Below, one piece after another: positions 7,838-13,340 of a stretch of 13,340 bases of DNA (positions are counted from its first letter, which is position 1; each line of letters starts with the position of its first letter). The notes under the pieces were generated by a model. That model did not search any database and was not told the DNA's origin. It saw nothing but the letters and a program-made list of their open reading frames with translations. The position numbers were made by a program, and so were the translations under genes. The stretch is from CAVPRW01 sp046727435 [NCBI: bacterium]. Its GTDB lineage: Bacteria; Tectomicrobia; Entotheonellia; J063. Where the stretch lies: the NCBI GenBank assembly GCA_046727435.1, contig JBKPCR010000411.1:1-13340 (forward strand). The letters run 5' to 3'.

Positions 7838-8063
7838 GACACCCCTCCCGCGTGCATGGCTGGCGGGATACCTCGATCGCAAGAGTCGACGTGGCGTGCT
7901 CCACGGCCCGTGGGCAGCTGGCGACACTCCAGGGTGCCTGCAGGGACTCCGGGTCCAACTCCAGTACAGGCTCGCGGCACCAGACGAAAGCACGACCTCG
8001 CAGCCAGCCCATTCGCCGCCATTGTATCAGTCTTTCCCTGACGGATCACCACTGACTATTTTC
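7838..8063 (-). other. Non-coding leader of the IS110 element, candidate bridge-RNA region
   Basis: I see no convincing gene in these 226 bp. In IS110 elements the segment upstream of the transposase encodes a structured bridge RNA that pairs with donor and target DNA; this is known for the family. Position, strand and length fit. On the minus strand a TACAAT box lies at about 8028-8023, just after a GACTGA stretch, with no good -35. Local self-complementarity is present (CCTGCAGG at 7937-7944 and nearby GGACTCCGGGTCC). I did not derive a fold, and decay of the gene makes an active RNA doubtful. Confidence 0.33.
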
Positions 8064-8091
8064 ATGCCTCAGGGTGCCCCCTCGGGGCATG
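8064..8091. other. GC-rich hairpin between the IS110 and IS701 elements
   Basis: TGCCCC (8075-8080) and GGGGCA (8084-8089) form a perfect 6-bp stem with a 3-base loop. CATGCC (8063-8068) can alternatively pair with GGCATG (8086-8091). No T-run follows on either strand within a few bases, so a standard terminator is unlikely. It ends five bases before the IS701 tip. Confidence 0.4.
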
Positions 8092-9031
8092 GCAACTACA
8101 GTGGCAATTATGCAGCTAATAGCTCAGCCAATGCCCCACGTCGCTTATCGTGGTAGTACTGCGCGCTGGTCTGATGCCAACGAGGCCACTGCGACCAAGC
8201 CAGGATATGATGGGCCGTCTGCTGCACTGCCAGGAATAGGCGCCAGAGGAGCCGTCAAATCTCCTGGACGCTCAGCGGCACTCCGGGCCACGCCCGGCTT
8301 TGACGGCGATCGTTCCCGCCCGCAGGATGGCCAGGAGCGCGTAGGCCCACAACACGAGGGTGATATGGCGGTACCAGCCCGTCCAACGGCGCACCTCGTA
8401 GTCAGCCAGGCCGACTTCCCCCTTAGCGGCTTCGAAGCCACTCTCAATGGTCCAGTGGCGGCCGGCTACTCGCCCCAACTCCTCCAGCGGGGTCGCCTGG
8501 GGCGCAAAGACCACATAAGCCGTCACATCCTGTGGGTCGCTCGTACTGCGCCGCACCAGCAGCCAGCGGCGCCATTGCGGGTCCATGAGATCTGCCAAGG
8601 CAGCCAATGCCAGTCATCCCAGCGCGGGCTTTTCGTGCCATCTCCGGCGCTCAACCGTGTCCAGCCATCCTCCGGCAGCGCGGCCAGGAGGGTTTTGACC
8701 TGCCGTTGCTGCCAGCCGAGCCAGACGTATGCCTGGCCCGAGACCGCCAGCACATACGCCCAGGACTGGGCTTCCAACCACAGACGCCGCCGCCGATCAT
8801 TCTCGTAGACGCGGTCGCCGGTGACCCAGCGGGCGAGCACGCCGGCCGCGAGCGCCCGCTGCAGCATCTGCTGGGCCAGCTGCGGCTTGGTCGCAAACCG
8901 ACGATCCTCCGGGATCCCCGCCTGCTGACAGCGAGCGGGGTCGTTGGTCCATTCTTTGGGCAGGTAGAGTTCGCGGTCCAGCAAAGCCTGGCCCAGCCGA
9001 CTAGCATAGCCCAGAAAGACCCCAATCGGTC

Positions 9032-9034
9032 AAT
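9032..9034. repeat. Target duplication AAT, left of ISL2-type copy 2
   Basis: AAT here and AAT at 10089-10091 flank the element exactly. Removing the element plus one AAT restores the IS701 reading frame across the junction: IEN is followed by two codons and then IGVFLGYA, as in the family. Confidence 0.75.
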
Positions 9035-10088
9035 AGAGTTTATCACGATTTGGGTTATACGGTGCCTGGCACGAAAGGAGGCACAGGCCATGTGACGGGA
9101 TCGCGATCTCCCCACCCATCCCAGCGAGGTGTGGGATGTGACACGTCTGACCGTGGACGAGTGGCCCGCGGTGGTATTCCCCTTGGCGGACGCCTGCGTG
9201 GGGGACCTGGCCGACTGGACCCTCCATGGGCGGCGCCGGCCGGCGCGACGCTCGACGACTGCTCCGCACGGGCCCCTGCCCACCCCGGCAGCTCGGCTCT
9301 GGTGCCGGCGGGTCTCCCTCCCGCAGCCTCCCACGCCACGGCTCCACGGCCGCGGGTTCGGGAGGCGCCCCTCCCAAGCGACGCCGGGGCTTCATAGCTG
9401 ACGGCCCGGGGGACGTCACACCCTGCGGGCCGGGGGGGGATGCGCCCGGTCGTCGGGTGGAGGCCTGGGGCACACGCCTGGGGGTGGCAGTCCCCCACCT
9501 GGGAGGCGCGCCCGCACCCGCAGACGAGGTCCGACCCGCCACCCCCCCAGGGGCGCCCCTGGTGGTCAGGATGGCACCGTGCGACCCCTCCCGCGCCCCC
9601 ACGACGCGACGGCACCGCACGCGTGTGATCGCGGCCAGCCCCAGCGGCCCAGGCGCCAAACGCTCCTGCGGAGCCAGGCCACCTGGCGTCTGCAGTGTCG
9701 GCGTGTGTCCCCTCCGGGGAGGAGGCCTGACCAGCGCCTCGCCGACATGACCCCCTATCCACGGCCCGCAGGGCGTCAGTGGTGGCACGACGTAGGCGTG
9801 CAGGCGTGCCGGCGGGACGGCGTGGAGCGCATGCACCCCAGGCAGAAGCCCCGTGGACACGTGGTGCCGCGCGCCCACAACGTGCGCCATCGGACGAGCT
9901 CTCGGCGGCGCGGGCGCCTCGAGCCGGTCAACAGCCGCGTCACACGCGGCCGCATGCGCCAAGCGACCAGCCGGGTCTGGACCGCCGGGATGCGCGACCG
10001 GGTGAGGGCCATCGGCTGTGCACTCCCTCACGTTCGCGTCCGCTTGACGCCGTCATGGACTCCGATGGCTTCAATCGTCATGAACTCT
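9035..10088 (+). mobile_element. ISL2-type IS5-family element, copy 2, strongly GC-shifted
   Basis: The ends AGAGTTTATCACGATT (9035-9050) and, on the minus strand, AGAGTTCATGACGATT (10088-10073) match at 14 of 16 positions. They are recognisably the ends of copy 1. Length is 1054 bp against 1070 bp for copy 1, so it is near full length. The interior, particularly 9180-9780, is extremely GC-rich and carries long G and C runs. The AAT duplication is intact on both sides. Confidence 0.82.
9090..10073 (+). pseudogene. ISL2-type transposase remnant, copy 2
   Basis: The leader ACGAAAGGAGGCACAGGCC matches copy 1, but the ATG at 9090 is followed at once by TGA. Colinear traces of the copy 1 protein occur across several frames. 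DVTRLTVDEWPAVVFPLADA corresponds to DLTSLTLAEFQRLVPPFETA. RLHGRGFGRRPSQATPGLH corresponds to VVHGRLFGMGQSKAHQWIH. LADMTPYPRPAGRQ corresponds to IADATPYPLPAGSR. RGRLEPVNSRVTRGRMR corresponds to RVRIEHVNSSVKRCRIV, with the Glu retained. ALPHVRVRLTP corresponds to ALHNFRLRLTP. Hydrophobic residues are widely replaced by Pro, Arg, Gly and Ala. The middle (about 9400-9720) cannot be aligned by eye. Certainly non-functional. Confidence 0.8.
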
Positions 10089-10588
10089 AATTTTCAATGC
10101 GGCCGGCCGTACCGCTCTATTGGCGCGCCATCCCAGCGGCGTGGCGGCCCTTTTTCAGAAAGCCGGTTTCGTCGATCATCAGCACGGCCTCCGGATCCCC
10201 CAGATGCTGGATGATATAGCGGCGAAGCTCATCACTCACCGCCTCAGGGTCCCACAGCGCCCGGCGCAGCGGGTGCTGCAAGGCATCGGGCCTGGTGTCG
10301 CTGCTCACTTCGGCCAACTGCCAGCTATTTTCGCGCTCAGCCGGGCTGAGCCGGCCGCGCAGATACGCCATCGCCCGCTGCCGGGGCTCGGCGCGCTCGC
10401 AGTAGGGCGCCAGCCGGCGTTCAATATCGTTCAAGTACGCGAACCCTCTCTGGACGGCCAGGACATCCTGGTCCTGGGGGGCCGCGGATGGTTCTGTCAC
10501 TGGCATCATGATTCGCTCCTCCACACATCACACCAAAATCATGATACCACGTCTGATGTTTAATTGCTACTGTAGTAATAGGTTGCGG

Positions 10589-12030
10589 TTTTTCCCGCAG
10601 AGATCTATAGTGCCCGTCCTGGATGCCCCTGAACGCCTTGCATCGTTGGATCGAGAAGAGCTGCTCGCATAGGCGTCTGAGCTGCGACAGCAGGTGGCCG
10701 CGTTGACCGCGAGCAACGCGCAGTGGCGGGTGGCGATCGAGCAGCTCAAGCGTGGCAGCAAACGGCAGGCCGCGCCGTTCTCCAAGGGCACCCCGATGGC
10801 CGAGCCGAAGCCCTCTGGCCGGAAGCCCGGCTCGGGCACCTTCTGCTATCGTGTGCCCCCGCGGCCTGAGGCCATCACGGAGCCGCCGGTGGACGTGAAG
10901 GTGACACTGGGCGCGTGCCGCGCGTGTGGGGGGCCACTGGAGGAGGAGCGCGTCGACTTTGCCTATATCAGCGAGATACCCGCCATCCCGCGACCGAAAG
11001 GCACGCAGTAGCGCGTGTGGGGGTGTCGGTGCACCGCGTGTGGCACCCAGGTGCGGGGCCAGCATCCGGAGGTGGCGCCGGATCAAGCCGGGGCGACGGT
11101 GCACCGCGTGGGGGCTCGGGTGATGACAGCAGCGCATGCGTTGCATGACGGTGTGGGACTCCCGGTGCGCAAAGTCCCCGCCGTGTTGCAGGCGTTGAAA
11201 GGAGTGCAGCTGACGCAGAGTGCCATCACGCAGGATGCGATGCGGCGCGCCGGGGACGTCATTGATACCGCCTACGCCCTGCTGCGGGCATCGGTGTCGC
11301 AGGCGCCGGTTGTCCACACGGCTGACACTGGCTGGCGCGTCGGGGGCGAGCCCGCCTACCTGATGACGTTTGAGACCGTCGGGGCTACAGTCTATCAGCC
11401 CCGGCCCCAGCATTGCCACGAGGACGTCCAGGAGGTGATCCCGCCGGACGATGCAGGCGTGATGATCACGGCCCGGGGACGCAGCGATGATGCGCAGGCC
11501 TTTGACGGGGTCGACCAGCAAAAGTGCCTCGCGCATCTCCTGCGGTCGATCTATCTCGTGCTGGAGCTGAAGACAGGCCGGGCCCGCGACTTCGGGAGCA
11601 GCTCAAGGCCCTGTTGCAGGAGGCGCTGGCGCTGTGGCATGAGAACCAGGACGGCCACGTCACAGGCTTCAAGGCCGAAGCCGAAGCGCTGCAGGCTGCG
11701 CTCACCTACCAGCTGCGCCACCGTCGCCTGAAAGATCCAGACAATCAGCGGCTGCTCAATGAACTCAGCTGGCACCATGACCGTGGGAGCTTGCTCCGTT
11801 TTTTGGCCGAGCCGCGGATCGAGCCGACGAACAATCGCGCCGAGCGGGCGCTCCGTCCCGCCGTAATCGCCCGTAAAGTGGCGCCGTGCTCGAAAAACGG
11901 GCGAGGAGCGCATACCTTTGCGGCCTCTACCAGCGTGGTGCGGACGTTGGCACAAAGTGGTATTGCTTCTTTGGTGGAGGGCCTCTACCATCTGTTTCGC
12001 TCTCCTAAAGTCCAGGCTGCTCCTTACTGA
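10589..12030 (+). mobile_element. IS66-family element (ISBst12-like tnpC only), ends not resolved
   Basis: The block is defined by a tnpC-type transposase pseudogene at 10610-12030. No tnpA/tnpB-like genes accompany it, as in the single-gene ISBst12 branch. The left limit is the IS701 right end (10575 or 10588). No inverted partner of the left end is visible in 12031-12100, so the right terminus is lost or too diverged to see. Confidence 0.6.
10610..12030 (+). pseudogene. IS66-family transposase (TnpC type), nonsense codons and frameshift
   Basis: A GTG at 10610 begins VPVLDAPERLASLDREELLA, followed by TAG at 10670-10672, then the coiled-coil-like SELRQQVAALTASNAQWRVAIEQLKRGSKRQ. A zinc-finger-like region (CRACGGPLEEE, then CRCTACGTQVRGQHPE) is cut by TAG at 11009-11011. 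The DDE core starts HDGVGLPVRKVPAVLQALKG. The conserved TDDTGWRVGG box reads TADTGWRVGG, so the first catalytic Asp appears to be Ala (GCT, 11321-11323). One G seems lost at 11594-11596 (RDFG to EQLKALLQEALALWHE shifts frame). The C-terminal part (EPRIEPTNNRAERALRPAVIARKV, with the Glu in NRAER) and the last stretch GAHTFAASTSVVRTLAQSG are well preserved. Inactive. Confidence 0.9.
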
Positions 12031-12074
12031 TCCGCATTCACTCTCAGCGTCGCTAATCAATTACGGAGGGGAAA

Positions 12075-12281
12075 ACGACGACTGCTGAGGAAGTGCATCA
12101 GGTCTTCGAAGCCATGTTGCCTCAAGGAGAGATCGACCACCACGAGGTTTTCGGGCAGACAGACTTCCTCTACCAGAGGGGCTGCGGGTCGCGATCGACG
12201 TTCTGTCGGTGGTTTGACGAGCCCCTCGATCGGTTCGTGCAAACGCTGGCCGACCGTGGACTAGGGGGTCAAACTGACTTA
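12075..12281 (+). pseudogene. Transposase N-terminal remnant, probably IS4-like
   Basis: After a GGAGGGG ribosome-like site (12065-12071) an open frame begins ACG ACG ACT, reading TTTAEEVHQVFEAMLPQGEID, and later TFCRWFDEPLDRFVQTLADRGLGGQTDL. Both stretches resemble the N-terminal domain of IS4-type transposases as I recall them, where a helix with LLP is followed later by a YRWF-type motif. The part between them is much too short, so an internal deletion is likely. The first ACG may be a mutated ATG. The frame is cut by the IS1031-type element at 12282. Neither strand offers a better gene, and the family call is tentative. Confidence 0.35.
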
Positions 12282-13046
12282 GTGGCTGTCCGAAAAGTAG
12301 ACATTCTGCTAACATGTGGGAGTCATTGACATGCACCCATTTTCTGAGAGGTTCCGTGAATGGCTCCCACAACCCGCAAACCATATCTGACAGACTTGAC
12401 GGACGAACAATGGGCAATATTGGCCCCGCTGATTCCACCGGCGAAGCCTGGTGGGCGCCCACGAGCAGTCGACATGCGAGAAGTCATGAACATGCGCTTG
12501 TATCTCAATCGAACGGGCTGCCAATGGGACCTGCTGCCGCACGATCTCCTGCCCAAAAGTACGGTGTATGAATACTTTGCCCAGTGGCGCCACGACGGCA
12601 CGTGGCAGCGCATGATGGACGCGCTGCGTGCGACCGTCCGCACACACCAGGCCCCCTCGCAACACCCCACCCCGAGTGCTGCCAGCCTCGACAGTCAAGC
12701 GGTGAAGACGACTGAATGGGGTGGCGAACGTGGCGATGACGGCGGCAACAAGAGCCACGGGCGCAAACGCCACGTGAGCGTTGACATGCTGGGGCTGCTG
12801 TTGGCGGTTGTGGTCAGCAGTGCGGCCCTCGATGACGCGGCCGCCGCTCCCCAGGTGCTGCAGCCATTGGGGGCTGAGCACTATCCCCGCCTGACGGTGA
12901 TCTGGGCTGCTAACACGTACCATCATCAGCAGCTCACCGCGTGGGTGGCAACCGAGTCGCCAGGCCACTGGCGTGTGGAAATCGTTCGGCGGCCTGCTGG
13001 AAGCCAGGGAGTCGTCCTGTTGCCGAAACGGTGGGTGGTGGAGCGT
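12282..13046 (+). mobile_element. IS1031-type IS5-family element, right end missing
   Basis: The left end GTGGCTGTCCGAAAAGTAG (12282-12300) is a typical IS5/IS1031 terminus and is preceded by TTA, which fits the TNA target of that group. No inverted partner (CGGACAGCC-like) is found before the IS630 start. Similarity of the encoded transposase stops at about 13046, so the right part was lost or replaced. Confidence 0.68.
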
Positions 13047-13205
13047 AGCCAACGATCATCCCCCTATCCAGACAACTGCCGTCTATCCGATGATTGGCCT
13101 GACCGGCTTCTTGCCTCTCCTCACCGTGGTGGACAAGGTCCGGCCTCAGGCCGTGGAAGCGAACGGGAGCCTCTGTCAACCGTCGTCCTCCTCCCCCGTC
13201 CCTAG
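12360..13205 (+). pseudogene. IS1031-type IS5-family transposase, catalytic Asp lost, C-terminus foreign
   Basis: ATG at 12360 follows GAGAGG. The N-terminal DUF4096-like part is clear (LTDEQWAILAPLIPPAKPGGRPRAVDMREVMN, YLNRTGCQWDLLPHDLLPKSTVYEYF). The first catalytic Asp is in SLDSQAVKTTE (GAC 12690-12692, residue 111). The second motif, normally WADxxYHNxxL, reads WAANTYHHQQL; residue 184 is Ala (GCT 12909-12911) where Asp is expected. GHWRVEIVRRPAGSQGVVLLPKRWVVER is well conserved and includes the Glu region. After Arg at 13044-13046 the expected FAWLGRYRR-type ending is absent and the frame runs through unrelated sequence to a TAG at 13203-13205. The open frame is 281 codons, close to family length, but the product should be inactive. 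Confidence 0.82.
13047..13204. other. Unassigned segment between IS1031-type remnant and IS630 start
   Basis: About 158 bp that match neither the expected C-terminus of the IS1031-type transposase nor any gene I recognise. Frames on both strands are open over part of it, but none has a convincing start or motif. It may be a fragment of another lost element. Confidence 0.4.
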
Positions 13206-13235
13206 TGCACTTCCAATAGAGGTTTTTGGGCATGT

Positions 13236-13243
13236 GGTATACT
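13236..13243 (+). promoter_or_regulatory. Extended -10 promoter element upstream of the IS630 transposase
   Basis: TGG then TATACT (13238-13243) forms an extended -10 box differing from TATAAT at one position. No convincing -35 is seen at 16-18 bp. Transcription would start about 7 bases downstream, at or next to the A of ATG (13251), and there is no ribosome binding site. This suggests leaderless translation. Confidence 0.4.
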
Positions 13244-13250
13244 ATTGAGT

Positions 13251-13340
13251 ATGCAAACACCCTTAGTTGTGCGCCCGCTCACGGCGGACGAGCGGGCAAC
13301 CCTGAAGACCGGTCTCCGGTCAACGTCCGCCTTTACCGTA
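13251..13340 (+). CDS. IS630-family transposase, N-terminal 30 residues (runs off right edge)
   Basis: ATG at 13251 opens a frame to the window edge reading MQTPLVVRPLTADERATLKT and on through GLRSTSAFTV. This matches the start of IS630-family transposases, in which the segment LTxxERxxLExxLRSxxAFTLRRxQ leads into a helix-turn-helix of the HTH_29/Tc1-mariner kind. Catalytic DDE residues would lie beyond the window. The upstream TAG TGCACTTCC at 13203-13214 may include the element tip behind a TA target, but I cannot confirm the boundary. Integrity of the rest is unknown. Confidence 0.7.
   Translation, partial: MQTPLVVRPLTADERATLKTGLRSTSAFTV

Larger units (their letters stand above)
6480..8063 (-). 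mobile_element. IS110-family element, decayed, boundaries approximate
   Basis: An IS110-type transposase pseudogene (6494-7837) is preceded on its own strand by about 225 bp without a gene. This is the normal IS110 plan, with a long non-coding left end and a very short right end. IS110 elements lack terminal inverted repeats, so the limits cannot be read from one copy. The right end must lie between 6479 (target of the IS1634 elements) and 6494. The left end lies somewhere before the IS701 tip at 8096. Confidence 0.65.
8108..10509 (-). pseudogene. IS701-family transposase, interrupted and multiply mutated
   Basis: ATG at 10509, behind GGAGGAG, opens MMPVTEPSAAPQD, then YCERAEPRQRAMAYLRGRLSPAERENSWQLAE and VLMIDETGFLKKGRH (first Asp). 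After GMARQ a TAG (minus strand 10119-10117) replaces the expected Tyr of ARQYSGTAGRIEN. The ISL2-type insertion follows directly after GRIEN at 10088. Coding resumes at about 9034 with PIGVFLGYASRLGQALLDRELYLPKEW, then VTGDRVYENDRRRR (second Asp). A one-base loss near 8596-8603 shifts the frame before LADLMDPQWRRWLLVRRS; HWTIESGFEAAKGEVGLADYEVR carries the Glu region. Another shift near 8290 and an in-frame TGA at 8257-8255 precede the family's normal ending (WSQWPRWHQTSAQYYHDKRRGALAELLAA). Removing the insertion leaves about 448 codons, the usual length. Confidence 0.88.
8096..10575 (-). mobile_element. IS701-family element, split by an ISL2-type IS
   Basis: The ends are CTACAGTGGCAATTA at 8096-8110 and, on the minus strand, CTACAGTAGCAATTA at 10575-10561 (14 of 15 match). 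Without the inserted 1054 bp and its 3-bp duplication the element is about 1.42 kb, typical of IS701. The bases outside the two tips (GGCAA left, TAATA right) do not form a clean target duplication. The right edge may extend to 10588, because TAATAGGTTGCGG follows and a near copy follows the other IS701-like tip at 136-148. Confidence 0.75.

Noticed and set aside
9030-10031. Minus-strand open frame of 333 codons in the GC-rich ISL2-type copy
   Set aside because: Stop codons are rare in such GC-rich sequence, so long frames arise by chance. The protein is Pro/Gly/Arg-rich and without motifs, while the plus strand carries identifiable transposase traces.
10421-11536. Minus-strand open frame of 371 codons
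   Set aside because: It overlaps the IS66 transposase and the start of the IS701 transposase on the opposite strand. The composition is that of an antisense frame, and it has no recognisable domain.
12309-13052. Minus-strand open frame of 247 codons
   Set aside because: It is antisense to the well-conserved IS1031-type transposase and shows no family signature.
1-13340. A CRISPR array, tRNA or rRNA gene, or a new defence or biosynthetic system
   Set aside because: I saw no regularly spaced repeats, no tRNA-like cloverleaf and no rRNA sequence. Essentially all coding sequence other than gspE resolves to known IS families.

Overview
The window is a graveyard of nested insertion sequences beside the remains of one chromosomal gene of type II secretion/type IV pilus kind. 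I could not find a self-contained new system. The host is a bacterium, since the gspE/pilB-type ATPase and every IS family are bacterial, but I cannot assign a phylum. The gspE block (about 149-1713) is visibly AT-richer than the GC-rich IS sequence that fills the rest, so most of the window looks imported.

Layout, left to right. (1) 1-135: tip and first 23 codons of a minus-strand IS701-like element that leaves the window and cuts off the N-terminus of gspE. (2) 149-1713: gspE/pilB-type ATPase, broken by loss of one T. (3) 1714-1889: a short stretch, possibly the start of a gspF/pilC-like gene. (4) 1890-4730: an IS1634-family element (minus strand, two frameshifts), itself split by an ISL2-type IS5-family element at 3571-4640 (plus strand, one frameshift). 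(5) 4739-6471: a second, different IS1634-family element with an intact 540-residue transposase, the only complete one here. (6) about 6480-8063: IS110-family element, minus strand, badly decayed. (7) 8096-10575: IS701-family element, minus strand, decayed, split by a second ISL2-type element at 9035-10088 that keeps its 3-bp target duplication but is strongly shifted to G+C. (8) about 10589-12030: IS66-family element with two nonsense codons, a frameshift and loss of a catalytic Asp. (9) 12075-12281: probable IS4-like transposase remnant. (10) 12282 to about 13046: IS1031-type IS5-family element, truncated, with a catalytic Asp replaced by Ala. (11) 13251-13340: first 30 codons of an IS630-family transposase, running off the right edge.

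The genes do not form a pathway. What the window offers is a record of successive insertions: elements land inside earlier elements, ISL2-type copies enter minus-strand transposase genes twice, and two IS1634-family elements share one palindromic target. The points most worth checking are the A-to-C/T-to-G-rich divergence of the second ISL2-type copy, the shared 12-bp palindromic target CATAGTACTATG, the IS110 non-coding leader as a bridge-RNA candidate, and whether the many one-base lesions are real or assembly errors.
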